The notes: generated by a model from the letters alone, not told the origin. Shown: positions 27,765-35,817, numbered from the stretch's first letter. The stretch: 54,409 nucleotides of DNA from CAYTWW01 sp043801855 (GCA_043801855.1 JAZDLQ010000093.1:1-54409); one strand, 5' to 3'. Program-made: numbers and translations.

Positions 27765-30521
27765 ATGAAAGAAAACAAAAAAATCATTGTAACAAGTGCT
27801 CTTCCATATGCTAATGGGCCGATTCACATAGGCCATCTTGTAGAATATATTCAGACTGATATTTATGTGCGGTTCTTTAAGCTTCTTGGCAAAGATGCAG
27901 TATACTGCTGCGCTGATGACACTCACGGAGCGCCGATTGAGATAAACGCAGGCAAGGAGGGAATGACACCTGAGGAATTCATTAAAAAATGGCATAAGGA
28001 GCATGTCAGCGCATTTGATTCTTATCATATAAAATTTGATTCCTATTATACAACGCACTCTCCTGAAAACAAACACTATACTGAGTTAATTTTTAAAAGG
28101 CTCAAAGATAAAGGACTCATATACACTAAGGATGTTGAATTGACTTATTGCAATCACTGCAAAAGGTTTTTGCCTGACAGGTATGTCAAGGGCAAATGCC
28201 CAAAGTGCGGTTCGCTTGACCAGTATGGTGATGTATGTGAGAAATGCAATGCAACTTATTCAACAACAGATCTTGTTGAGCCTTATTGCAGCATATGCAA
28301 AAGCACACCTGTACGAAAAAATTCAACCCATTATTTTTTCAAGCTTTCTGATTTTAATGAAAGATTGACTCTTTGGCTAAGCTCAAATAAGAGCCTGCAG
28401 CCTGAAATCAGAAACCAGATACTTTCTTTTATCAGGGATGGGCTTCAGGACTGGTGCATATCAAGAGATGGCCCTTATTTTGGGTTTAAGATACCAGGTG
28501 AAGAGAATAAATTTTTTTATGTATGGCTTGATGCGCCTATTGGCTATATTGCAAGCACGGCAAATTACTGTAAAGGCAAGAACTTTAGCGCTGATGACAT
28601 CTGGCAGACTGAAAATAATAATATAGTTCACTTTATCGGAAAAGATATAATATATTTTCACCTGCTTTTCTGGCCGGCTGTATTGATGGGCGCGGATTTT
28701 AAGGTTCCTGATAGTGTGATAGTGCACGGATTTTTGACTGTAAACGGAGAAAAAATGTCAAAAAGCCGAGGAACTTTCCTTTCTGCAAAAGAATTCCTGT
28801 CTTATGTTGACCCGGAGTTTTTAAGGTATTATTATGCTTCAAATTTAACTAAGACAATGACTGATATTGACCTTGACTTAAAGAACTTAACAGACAAGAT
28901 TAATAACGAGCTTGTGTCAAATATTGCTAATTTCATTTACAGGACTCTTTCTTTTACGCTAAAGAATTATGATGGGGAGCTGACAGTTTCCAAAAACAAA
29001 GAGCTAATAGACAAAATAAATGAAAAATGCGAGCTGGTTAAATCTGAATATGAAAATTTGAACTTTAGGGAAGCGGTCAAGCACATACTTGAAATATCAA
29101 CAGAGGGAAACCGCTATTTCCAGGAAAACGCGCCGTGGGAACTCAAAAAAACTGATGTTGAAAAAACAAGGCAGGTATTGACTGAATGTGCTATGATTGC
29201 AAAAGCAATTGCCATTACTATTAAGCCTATTTTTCCGATTTTTTCAAAAAAGATTGAAGAACAGCTTGGGCTTAGCGAGCTATCCTGGACAGATTTATCA
29301 AAAAGCCTGGATAACCATAAAATTGCAAAAGCAGAGATTGTTTTTTCTAAAGTAGATGAGATTAAATTAAAAGAGACGGAAAATAAAGAAGAGAAAATAA
29401 ATTATTCTATAGAAATAGATGATAGGCTTTCTGATATAAAAATCGCAGCAGCCTTAATTAAGGGCGTTACAATAAAAAAGAAAAGCCAAGAATTAGAAAC
29501 TATTAAGCAGGAATATCTTGGTAAAATTGTTAAAGAAAACTATTCAAATGACAGTATAATTTCTGGCTACGCAGATATATACAGGCAACACGGATTAAAT
29601 GTTGAGCCAAATGCACTTGGCTTCTGGAAGCTTGCAAAGGAAGATAAATTCCCTCAAATCAATTCTGCTGTGGATGCGTATAACTTAGTTGCAGTAAAAT
29701 ACAAGGTTTCTGCTGGCTGCCACGATATAAGCAAGATAAAAGGCAACCAACTTAAACTTAAAATAACACAAGGAAATGAAAAATATACAAAATTAGGAAC
29801 CAAGAGTGCAGAAACACTTATTGCAGGTGAAATTGCTTTTGTTGATGAAGAAAAAGTCCTTTGCTGGTTTGATTTAAAACAATGCGATGAGACAAAAACA
29901 AGTGAAAAAACCAAAAATATTCTATTGTATGTTCAGGGAAATAAGAATACGCCACACGATTATCTTAAATCAGCGTTAGATGAAATGTGCAAACTAATGG
30001 TTAAGATAAACGGCGGGCAATATATGCTTATTACTGAATGTTGTAGCAGTACTGATCCTTTTTCCGCGCTTGATTTGCGTGTTGCACAGATAGTTGCTGT
30101 TAAAAAGCATCCAAAAGCAGACAAGCTTTATATAGAAGAACTTAACCTTGGGACTGAAAAAAGGCAGATTATTTCAGGGCTTGCGCCATATTACTCTGCT
30201 GAAGAGCTCGTGGGGAAAAAAATAATTCTTGTTGCAAATCTAGAGGCAGCAAAGCTAAGAGGAGAGATGTCTTACGGGATGCTTCTGGCTGGCGAAGATG
30301 AAAGCCACAATGTCGGTGTTTTAACAGCAAACAATTCAGTACTTGGAGATCGAGTCTTTGTTGAAGGAATTGCTCATGGAAGCGCAATGATTAAGTACGA
30401 TGATTTTACAAAGGCAAAAATGGCAGTTGTGAATGGAAAAGCAATATACAAAGAAAAAAACTTACGTACTAAGAGCGAGGAAGTTATTTGCGAGAAAGTT
30501 GTGAATGGGACTGTTTCGTAA
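27765..30521 (+). CDS. metG: Methionyl-tRNA synthetase with inserted B3/B4-type domain and tRNA-binding domain
   Basis: 918 aa from the ATG at 27765 (GGTGA at 27755-27759 upstream). Catalytic core: HIGH (21-24), Cys zinc knuckles (about 128-183), KMSKS (330-334), then the helical anticodon-binding domain to about 530. Residues about 549-752 match the PheRS-beta B3/B4 domain, also found as solo proteins: FPQINSAVDAYNLVAVKY, then AGCHDISKIKG, then LIAGEIAFVDEEKVLCWF. In PheRS this domain edits misacylated tRNA. Residues about 763-918 form the OB-fold tRNA-binding domain (DLRVAQIVAVKKHPKADKL). Standard archaeal MetRS lacks the B3/B4 insert. Methionylation is certain; an editing role is inference. 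Confidence 0.95.
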   Translation: MKENKKIIVTSALPYANGPIHIGHLVEYIQTDIYVRFFKLLGKDAVYCCADDTHGAPIEINAGKEGMTPEEFIKKWHKEHVSAFDSYHIKFDSYYTTHSPENKHYTELIFKRLKDKGLIYTKDVELTYCNHCKRFLPDRYVKGKCPKCGSLDQYGDVCEKCNATYSTTDLVEPYCSICKSTPVRKNSTHYFFKLSDFNERLTLWLSSNKSLQPEIRNQILSFIRDGLQDWCISRDGPYFGFKIPGEENKFFYVWLDAPIGYIASTANYCKGKNFSADDIWQTENNNIVHFIGKDIIYFHLLFWPAVLMGADFKVPDSVIVHGFLTVNGEKMSKSRGTFLSAKEFLSYVDPEFLRYYYASNLTKTMTDIDLDLKNLTDKINNELVSNIANFIYRTLSFTLKNYDGELTVSKNKELIDKINEKCELVKSEYENLNFREAVKHILEISTEGNRYFQENAPWELKKTDVEKTRQVLTECAMIAKAIAITIKPIFPIFSKKIEEQLGLSELSWTDLSKSLDNHKIAKAEIVFSKVDEIKLKETENKEEKINYSIEIDDRLSDIKIAAALIKGVTIKKKSQELETIKQEYLGKIVKENYSNDSIISGYADIYRQHGLNVEPNALGFWKLAKEDKFPQINSAVDAYNLVAVKYKVSAGCHDISKIKGNQLKLKITQGNEKYTKLGTKSAETLIAGEIAFVDEEKVLCWFDLKQCDETKTSEKTKNILLYVQGNKNTPHDYLKSALDEMCKLMVKINGGQYMLITECCSSTDPFSALDLRVAQIVAVKKHPKADKLYIEELNLGTEKRQIISGLAPYYSAEELVGKKIILVANLEAAKLRGEMSYGMLLAGEDESHNVGVLTANNSVLGDRVFVEGIAHGSAMIKYDDFTKAKMAVVNGKAIYKEKNLRTKSEEVICEKVVNGTVS

Positions 30522-30545
30522 ATTTTATTTTATATTTTTTATTTT
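30522..30545 (+). terminator. T-rich terminator after metG
   Basis: Three T runs within 24 nt follow the metG stop, consistent with an archaeal oligo-T terminator. Confidence 0.4.
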
Positions 30546-30600
30546 CAAGTTGCGATATATTTAAATACCTGATTATTACATTTAATCAAAGGTGAAATAA

Positions 30601-30789
30601 ATGAGTGACACAAGTGTTATGGTTCCAAAAGATGAATACGATATGCTTAGGGCAAAAGCTGAGTTATTTGATCACTTTGTTGAAACTGAAGACCTAAATG
30701 AAGAAGAGCTAAAAAGCATTAAAAAAGCATTAAAAGGCCCATTTATGAGTAAATTTGAATTTCTAAAAAAGCATCCACAGCTTGCTTAA
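30601..30789 (+). CDS. Antitoxin of a RelBE-type pair
   Basis: 62 aa: MVPKDEYDMLRAKAELFDHFVETEDLNEEELKSI, a short helical RelB-like antitoxin with an MVPKDEY start typical of archaeal RelE partners. AGGTGA lies 5 nt before the ATG, and a TATA-like ATATTTAAATACC lies upstream. Its toxin, 2 nt downstream, is frameshifted, so the antitoxin is now orphaned unless the frameshift is suppressed. Confidence 0.75.
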   Translation: MSDTSVMVPKDEYDMLRAKAELFDHFVETEDLNEEELKSIKKALKGPFMSKFEFLKKHPQLA

Positions 30790-30791
30790 AG

Positions 30792-31041
30792 ATGTTTGAT
30801 TTATTAATTTCACAGCAATTTGAAAAATCCTTTTCTAAAATTCAAGATAAGTTAGCACAAAAACAAATTTGGCAAAAAATAATCGAACTTGAAAATAGGG
30901 CGCCTCTTGGAAAAAAACTAAAAGGAAATCCTTTTTGGTCAATACATATATAATAGATATAGAGTAATCTATGAATTAAAAGGAAATCAAGTAGTGATTG
31001 CAGATGTATTACAAAGAAAGCATGATTATCGAGAATTGTAA
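30792..31041 (+). pseudogene. RelE-type toxin with a frameshift
   Basis: The first frame gives MFDLLISQQFEKSFSKI…GKKLKGNPFWSIHI and hits a stop at 30951-30953. Skipping one T at 30951 restores the family ending in one step: NRYRVIYELKGNQVVIADV and LQRKHDYREL. Together they make a complete about 82-aa RelE. The break falls in a TA-rich stretch (acatatataatag), a place prone to slippage. Loss of toxin is the simplest reading; sequence error or programmed shifting are alternatives. Confidence 0.85.
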
Positions 31042-31083
31042 GAACTAAATCAAAACAATTTTATACTTCAATATTTCTATTTT

Positions 31084-31860
31084 TTGTTTATGCACAAAAG
31101 AAGCATTTTTACAAAGTTTAAGCATCATATTCTCTCTAATTCTGTTTTTAGCGCAACAGAATATTTGTCTCCTAAAGAGATCCTGTTTTTAGAGGAGATA
31201 AGAAAAGAATTTGATGCTAAATATAACTCATTTTCTATTAAGGAAAAGGAGGATTTTTTATCAGAGTTTCTGATTAGGTTTACTTACAATTCAAATGCAA
31301 TTGACGGAAATGATTTATCTCTCGATGATACAAGAAAGGTAATTTTGCAGCATACATTCCCGGAAAAAGCGCCAAAAAACCTGATTGATGCACACAATTC
31401 AAAACTGGCATTTGATTTTTTACTTGAGTATAAGGGAAAGAATAATAAAAAACTCATGCTAAAGTTGCATTCAATCTTAATGGATCATGTTAACCCTGAT
31501 GCAGGAAAACTACGTGACCATGAAGTTGAGATATATGGCTCTTATTTCATGCCGCCTGGCGCTGAATTAGTTGAAGTTGAACTTGAAAAAATAATTGAAT
31601 CCCTTAATGAATCTAGAGAGCATGTTTTTGAAAAGGCGTGCATTTTTCATCTGAGGCTTGTGTCGCTGCATCCTTTTTTAGAAGGCAACGGAAGAATAGC
31701 AAGGATGCTTTTCAATTATATTTTGTGGAAAGAAGGCTATCCTATGGTTGTTTTTCCTTTTGCAAGGATGGATTCTTATTTTAATTCACTTGAGAAATGC
31801 CACGAGGAAGACTCGCCAAGGGCGTTTATTACGTGGATGAAGAGGGAGTATTTAAAATAG
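31084..31860 (+). CDS. Fic-domain protein
   Basis: 258 aa. The Fic motif HPFLEGNGRIAR is at 196-207, complete for AMP or other NMP transfer, with the flap region near GSYFMPPGAELV. Upstream, SNAIDGND (70-77) is at the place of the inhibitory helix [S/T]xxxE[G/N], but with Asp (D74) for Glu. The last about 25 codons (…HEEDSPRAFITWMKREYLK) recur as decayed copies at 32437-32524 and 33563-33629. It is the intact gene heading that repeat series. Confidence 0.9.
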   Translation: MFMHKRSIFTKFKHHILSNSVFSATEYLSPKEILFLEEIRKEFDAKYNSFSIKEKEDFLSEFLIRFTYNSNAIDGNDLSLDDTRKVILQHTFPEKAPKNLIDAHNSKLAFDFLLEYKGKNNKKLMLKLHSILMDHVNPDAGKLRDHEVEIYGSYFMPPGAELVEVELEKIIESLNESREHVFEKACIFHLRLVSLHPFLEGNGRIARMLFNYILWKEGYPMVVFPFARMDSYFNSLEKCHEEDSPRAFITWMKREYLK

Positions 31861-31881
31861 TTTTATTCTTACATGATGTAA
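31793..31881 (+). repeat. fic 3'-end repeat, copy 1 (intact gene end)
   Basis: The last about 68 bp of fic plus about 21 bp beyond the stop. Copies follow at 32437-32524 and 33563-33629 in the same orientation, with toxin-antitoxin genes between them. Confidence 0.8.
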
Positions 31882-31931
31882 CAATGAAATATGAAAAATT
31901 TTAAGTGAGAAGATAGAGAAACATATTTTAC

Positions 31932-32186
31932 CTAATCGTAAACATTTTCTCTTTTTCCAATAAGAAAAATAACAACAATTTTTTCATCTTCTATCCTATA
32001 GAGAACACGGTATTTTCCTACCCTAATCCTAAATACTTTGTCATATATATTTACTATTCTCTTTGCGTCAGAAGGAAAAGGGTTTTCTTTCAGTGATTCT
32101 ATTTTTGCAATAATTCTTTCTTTAGTCAATTTTTCTTGTTTTTCAAGAAATTTAATGACGTTTTTCTCTAAAAATACAGAATACAT
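31932..32186 (-). CDS. RelE/ParE-family toxin
   Basis: 84 aa: MYSVFLEKNVIKFLEKQEKLTKERI, then IYDKVFRIRVGKYRVLYRIEDEKIVVIFLIGKRENVYD. The RIRVGKYRVLY strand is typical of RelE mRNA interferases. The ATG at 32186 comes 1 nt after the antitoxin stop. The gene ends 71 nt from the fic stop, convergent with it. It is distinct in sequence from the frameshifted RelE at 30792. Confidence 0.88.
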   Translation of the reverse strand: MYSVFLEKNVIKFLEKQEKLTKERIIAKIESLKENPFPSDAKRIVNIYDKVFRIRVGKYRVLYRIEDEKIVVIFLIGKRENVYD

Positions 32187-32187
32187 T

Positions 32188-32376
32188 TTATTTTTTTAGA
32201 TACTTCTTTGCTTCTTCAAGGCATACAAGATTCTCTTTTTTAAAGCTTTTTTTATAAGCAATAAATTCCTCATTTGAGAGAATATCTTCTTTTGTAAGCA
32301 TATTATTCTTTATAAAATCAAGTTCCTCTTTTATGCTATTTAAAGCTGACTCAAAAGATTCTGTTTCAGTAACCAT
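32188..32376 (-). CDS. Antitoxin partner of the RelE toxin
   Basis: 62 aa, helical and charged: ESALNSIKEELDFIKNNMLTKEDILSNEEF, ending LEEAKKYLKK. The position just before the toxin and the 1-nt spacing identify it as the antitoxin; sequence family is not certain. A TATA-like AATATTTATA on the minus strand lies near the start. Confidence 0.75.
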   Translation of the reverse strand: MVTETESFESALNSIKEELDFIKNNMLTKEDILSNEEFIAYKKSFKKENLVCLEEAKKYLKK

Positions 32377-32436
32377 AACTTTTGTGTAAGCAATAAGTAT
32401 TTATATTTTTTATGGCAAGTGTTGTTCATTGTTATG

Positions 32437-32524
32437 GAAATGACATGAAGACGATTCGCCAAGAGTGTTTGTTACGTGGATGAATAAGGAATATATGAAA
32501 TAGTTTAATTATTGCAAGATGTAA
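32437..32524 (+). repeat. Decayed fic 3' end, copy 2
   Basis: It translates, with an internal stop, as K*HEDDSPRVFVTWMNKEYMK then stop. Against the last 54 nt of intact fic I count 44 matches by eye, and similarity continues about 20 nt past the stop (TAGTTT.ATT.TT.CA.GATGTAA). Nothing of the first about 230 codons of fic is present. It sits between the RelBE pair and the HEPN-MNT pair. Confidence 0.8.
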
Positions 32525-32545
32525 ATTAAGAGTATATTTTATCTA

Positions 32546-32971
32546 TTATTTGTTACTTAATTCAATAGAATATTTTTCTAATTTTTTTATCATTTCAGGA
32601 ACTTCAGTTATTGCTTCTTTTACTGTTTCCATATCAATGTCGTCGCCATAATAATTTATTCCATTTCTTAGCTTTCTATACCTGTCAAATTTTTTAGATA
32701 ATATTTGTTCTTTTAGAACATCTCGCAAAAAGTAAGTTATCGATTCATGGTCCTGAAATTTATAGCCTTTAAGATAGCCTATAGCTTCACAATGTTCTCG
32801 TAAGCCTTCATATAATTCTCTTAATATGGATTTTATTGATCTGCTGTCTATGTTTATCATTTTTGCAGTTTCAATCGCTTCTTTTGCTGATTTAAAGAAA
32901 CTTTCAGCCCTTATTTTATTAGGCGTCACCTTTCTTGCTTTTCCTTCATTTAAACAGGTTTCAAAATCCAT
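32546..32971 (-). CDS. HEPN-domain protein of a HEPN-MNT toxin-antitoxin pair
   Basis: 141 aa, all helical: ESFFKSAKEAIETAKM, LRELYEGLREHCEAIGYLKGYK, then FDRYRKLRNGINYYG. The last piece sits where HEPN RNases have Rx4HxY; here His is replaced by Tyr. The start overlaps the stop of the upstream HTH-MNT gene (TAATG overlap at 32969-32973), so the two are translationally coupled. Confidence 0.78.
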   Translation of the reverse strand: MDFETCLNEGKARKVTPNKIRAESFFKSAKEAIETAKMINIDSRSIKSILRELYEGLREHCEAIGYLKGYKFQDHESITYFLRDVLKEQILSKKFDRYRKLRNGINYYGDDIDMETVKEAITEVPEMIKKLEKYSIELSNK

Positions 32972-33501
32972 TATAATACCTCAAATTCTCCTGATAAAAC
33001 TATGCCGTTACATATGTTATTTACTAAATTGGAATTGTTTTTTTTGGCATTTTCAAAACCATCCTTGTTATAATAGTGCAAGCTTATTCTTCTGTTCAAT
33101 TTTTTTTCATATTTTTCAGTTGGAAATTCTTTTTTGATATTCGAGATTAAGCAAATATCGACATCGCTTGCTTTATCATCTGTTGCATTAGAATAGCTGC
33201 CAAATAAGACAATAACCGGAAAATCAAATTCTTTTTCCAATTGTTCGATTAAACTTGATTCCCTGATTTTTTCCAGGTTGTAGTATAGTTTTAGATTTAA
33301 CGTTTTTTTTGATAAAACCAACCTGTAAAAGGAATAAACTCCTTCTCTTTTTTGCACCAAATAACCTTCTTTTACTAATTTATTCAAGTATTGCCTAACT
33401 GTTGTATGATTAATGTTAAGAAGCCTTGAAAGCTCTCTTATGCTATATTTTCTGTTTGGCTCTTCAAAAAACGGTTTTAAGATGGTTATTTTTATTTCCA
33501 T
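32971..33501 (-). CDS. Winged-HTH plus MNT nucleotidyltransferase antitoxin
   Basis: 176 aa from the ATG at 33501; a longer frame to 33588 crosses the operator and is not supported. The N-terminal HTH (about 1-65: YSIRELSRLLNINHTTVRQYLNKLVKEGYL) is followed by a minimal nucleotidyltransferase domain: VLFGSYSNATDDKASDVDICLI, with the GS and DxD of the MNT site. The HTH suggests it represses its own promoter at the inverted repeats just upstream. MNT partners may AMPylate the HEPN toxin. Confidence 0.85.
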   Translation of the reverse strand: MEIKITILKPFFEEPNRKYSIRELSRLLNINHTTVRQYLNKLVKEGYLVQKREGVYSFYRLVLSKKTLNLKLYYNLEKIRESSLIEQLEKEFDFPVIVLFGSYSNATDDKASDVDICLISNIKKEFPTEKYEKKLNRRISLHYYNKDGFENAKKNNSNLVNNICNGIVLSGEFEVL

Positions 33502-33503
33502 GT

Positions 33504-33539
33504 GGAAACATATGTTTACAGTTGTATATAAATGTTTCC
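33504..33539 (-). promoter_or_regulatory. Operator/promoter of the HTH-MNT-HEPN module
   Basis: Arms GGAAACAT (33504-33511) and ATGTTTCC (33532-33539) are perfect inverted repeats flanking a minus-strand TATA (33521-33533). A second, perfect 12-bp palindrome AAACATATGTTT spans 33506-33517, next to the start codon. This layout fits autorepression by the encoded HTH protein. Confidence 0.6.
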
Positions 33540-33562
33540 AATATTTTATCAAAATAGTCCTG

Positions 33563-33629
33563 GAAAGGCAATTAGGAGGATTCGCCAAGGGCGTTTATTA
33601 CGTAGATGAAAAGGGAGTATTTGAAATAA
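33563..33629 (+). repeat. Decayed fic 3' end, copy 3
   Basis: It translates as EDSPRAFIT*MKREYLK then stop, against EDSPRAFITWMKREYLK in the intact gene. I count 48 of the last 54 nt identical by eye. In-frame stops replace codons upstream and the Trp. As in copy 2, only the 3' end is present. Confidence 0.8.
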
Positions 33630-33654
33630 AAAAATAAACTAATAAATTAAAGTC

Positions 33655-34272
33655 CTACTTCTTTTGTGGATGATACTGTTCATAAGTTTTTCTAACGCCT
33701 TCACTATATTCTTTACCACCTTTACCTCTACGTAAAGACTTATATTGATCCATAGTTTGAGCCCTGACTTGTAAATATATAGGTAATTGTTCAAATAATT
33801 CTTCAGGTTTTGCTAAATCAAGTGCGTCTGGATTTTCAGCAATAATTTTCTTTGCCAAGTCTGCTTTTTGTTCTGCAGATAAGTTTTTGATCATCTGACC
33901 TTTAACATTATTTGCGTTAGCCTGAAAATGTTCTTGATGAGCATCTCTCATTAATTCGTAAGCACCACTTATATCTTTTTCCACAAGTTTTTGCAAAAAT
34001 TTACCATAATCATCTTGGCTCATTTGTGCTGTCAAATATCCAACTACTTGTTCAGTAGTCTTTAAATGTGCAACATCATGTCCTTCAACTTTTGCATAGT
34101 ATGCCCTTGCCAATTCTGCGGCTAATTCAAATGGGTTTTCTAGATTCTTATCTACTATCTCTTCTAATTTTAAATCTACCCCTTTATAATGTGCACCTAT
34201 CGTCAACTGACCTTCTTTTCTATAATAATCTGTTAATTCTTTTAGCAAACTTGGTTTCTTCTTTGCAGCCAT
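33655..34272 (-). CDS. Unknown soluble protein
   Basis: 205 aa, not recognised. Predicted mainly helical and charged, with GAHYKGVDLKLEEIVDKNLENP near the start and repeated Leu/Gln-rich helices (FLQKLVEKDISGAYELMRD). The C-terminus is basic (GKGGKEYSEGVRKTYEQY). AAGGTG lies 8-9 nt before the ATG. It lies alone between the fic remnant series and the yjbQ remnant series, in the slot of a cargo module, but shows no toxin or antitoxin motif. Confidence 0.65.
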   Translation of the reverse strand: MAAKKKPSLLKELTDYYRKEGQLTIGAHYKGVDLKLEEIVDKNLENPFELAAELARAYYAKVEGHDVAHLKTTEQVVGYLTAQMSQDDYGKFLQKLVEKDISGAYELMRDAHQEHFQANANNVKGQMIKNLSAEQKADLAKKIIAENPDALDLAKPEELFEQLPIYLQVRAQTMDQYKSLRRGKGGKEYSEGVRKTYEQYHPQKK

Positions 34273-34383
34273 ACCATTAGCACCTTTTCAATAATTAATT
34301 ATTTATTATTTTATCATATTATTGTATATCTTCTATATAAACTTTGCGGTTGTTACTACTCAATAGTTTAATTTTATTTACTA

Positions 34384-34492
34384 TCACTCACCTTTTATCT
34401 TAACCAATACTCAATTCTATCTCTGGCCATCAAACTCAGCATAATCTGCTCCCACGGCCATAAATCAAGTTTACCGTGTGTTATTGCAACAA
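34384..34492 (-). repeat. Decayed yjbQ 3' end, copy A
   Basis: On the minus strand it reads VAITHGKLDLWPWEQI, then after a frame change AEFDGQR, then VLVKIKGE and stop. The intact gene at 39376 ends VAITHGKLDLGPWEQI…EFDGQR…VLVKIIGE. About 109 bp align with frameshifts and stops, and no earlier part of yjbQ is present. Confidence 0.8.
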
Positions 34493-34534
34493 GTATACAG
34501 TTCTTCATTATCTTTTTTTTCTTTAAAACCGAAA

Positions 34535-34562
34535 TATATATAATTATATATATAATTATACT
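34535..34562 (+). promoter_or_regulatory. AT-only promoter/operator of vapBC
   Basis: About 28 bp, nearly all A/T, with tandem TATATATAATTA units ends 4 nt before the vapB ATG at 34567. It contains the TATA box and overlapping inverted repeats. VapBC complexes commonly bind such promoter repeats; which bases matter is not clear. Confidence 0.4.
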
Positions 34563-34566
34563 GTTC

Positions 34567-34794
34567 ATGATTGAAGTCAATACTAAACTAAAAGCATGGG
34601 GAAATTCACTAGGTATCATTATTCCTAAAGATTTATTAAATAGTGAAGGCTTGAGCCCTGAGGACGAGGTTTCGGTTATTGTGAAGAAAAAGACCAGTGT
34701 TGTAAGAGACACATTTGGAACATACTCATTTAAAAAAAACACAGATGAAATACTAAAAGAAATAGATGCTGCTTTTGAGCCAAAAAGAAAATGA
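34567..34794 (+). CDS. vapB: AbrB/MazE-type antitoxin (VapB)
   Basis: 75 aa. The AbrB swapped-hairpin domain is clear: TKLKAWGNSLGIIIPKDLLNSEGL followed by EDEVSVIVKK. The C-terminal tail (about 48-75) would wrap the toxin. The stop overlaps the start of vapC (34791) by 4 nt. Confidence 0.9.
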   Translation: MIEVNTKLKAWGNSLGIIIPKDLLNSEGLSPEDEVSVIVKKKTSVVRDTFGTYSFKKNTDEILKEIDAAFEPKRK

Positions 34795-35153
34795 AGTACT
34801 TTCTTGACACATATGCAATAATTGAAATAATCAGAGGCAATCCGAATTACAAGGAATTTTTTGATGCTGAAATAGTTACATTAAAGGTAAATTTAGCTGA
34901 GCTTGCATATCATTTCCTTGTAAGTGGAGATGAAAAAGCGATGATTGAATATTCAGAAAAATACTCAATTATTGCAAAGGATATTCCTTTTGATATTATT
35001 GTTGATGCTGTAAAGCTAAAGCATGCTCATAAAAAATCAAACCTATCGTATATAGATTGCCTTGGTTATACTTACGCAAAAAAAAATAACTGTGTTTTTC
35101 TAACAGGTGACAAAGAGTTTGAAAAAACGGAGAATGTCAGGTTTGTAAAATAA
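34791..35153 (+). CDS. vapC: PIN-domain toxin (VapC)
   Basis: 120 aa. PIN acidic residues are visible: Asp in YFLDTYAIIEI, Glu in NLAELAYHF, Asp in LSYIDCLGY and Asp in FLTGDKEFE. It is a Mg2+-dependent RNase, held by the upstream AbrB protein. The vapBC pair is the only one in the island on the plus strand. Confidence 0.92.
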   Translation: MKYFLDTYAIIEIIRGNPNYKEFFDAEIVTLKVNLAELAYHFLVSGDEKAMIEYSEKYSIIAKDIPFDIIVDAVKLKHAHKKSNLSYIDCLGYTYAKKNNCVFLTGDKEFEKTENVRFVK

Positions 35154-35172
35154 TAAAACTGTAAAATTGCAA

Positions 35173-35817
35173 TTATTTGCCCTCTTGTGCCTTATATATC
35201 ATATCAAAAAAATTTTGTTTAATGAATGTTATTTTTTTTAGCTTCTTTAGGGTCTGCTCAAGGTCTATAAGTATCCATGGCATGTTTTTTTTCTGGCTTA
35301 TAGCATCATTAATTATTTTTTCCCAGTCAATAGTTTTTTCAGTTTTAACAATTGTCTCAATATCTTCATAATCTGTGTCTCTTCCTGTGACTGATTTAAG
35401 AAGCATCAAGCTCTCTTTGCTTGGTACAATTATTGAAAGCTCTTTTTTCCCAATAAAATCATGCCGCTGCAAGATAGAATTGAATAAAAAGCCTATTGAA
35501 AAGCCAAACACATCTTGTGCAAATAGGTCAAATCTTTCTTCTCCCCTGGAAAAAAGCTTTGGTTTTGATGATAGAGCTTTTCTCTTCTCATCATAAACGC
35601 CAGAAAGTGATTTTTCCATGTATCCCAATTCTTCTATAGCCATAATGAAAATCTGCCTTTCTTTGGATGCCCTAAACACCAAATCTATGTCCTTAGTTGC
35701 GGTCTTGTATCCTGAAAACATCATGGCAGTCCCGCCAATCGCGATGCATGAAACATCTGTTTTAAGATAATCTGCTATAAGCCTGAATAGGTCTTCCTGG
35801 TCTTTTGTGTTTATCAT
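35173..35817 (-). CDS. AbiEii-like nucleotidyltransferase toxin
   Basis: 214 aa from the ATG at 35817, which overlaps the stop of the upstream gene (ATGA). The site IGGTAMMFSGYKTATKDIDLVF has the GG…DxD pattern of AbiEii/DUF1814-like nucleotidyltransferases. A helical C-terminus follows. Members NTP-modify RNA in TA and phage-defence systems. Confidence 0.75.
   Translation of the reverse strand: MINTKDQEDLFRLIADYLKTDVSCIAIGGTAMMFSGYKTATKDIDLVFRASKERQIFIMAIEELGYMEKSLSGVYDEKRKALSSKPKLFSRGEERFDLFAQDVFGFSIGFLFNSILQRHDFIGKKELSIIVPSKESLMLLKSVTGRDTDYEDIETIVKTEKTIDWEKIINDAISQKKNMPWILIDLEQTLKKLKKITFIKQNFFDMIYKAQEGK

Noticed and set aside
33413..33637. A 74-aa plus-strand frame ending in GVYYVDEKGVFEIKK
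   Set aside because: It reads the fic remnant in the wrong frame and runs antisense to the HTH-MNT gene.
34395..34742. A 115-aa minus-strand frame that includes yjbQ-like residues
   Set aside because: It runs antisense through vapB and the AT-rich promoter; only the yjbQ 3' remnant (34384-34492) is meaningful.
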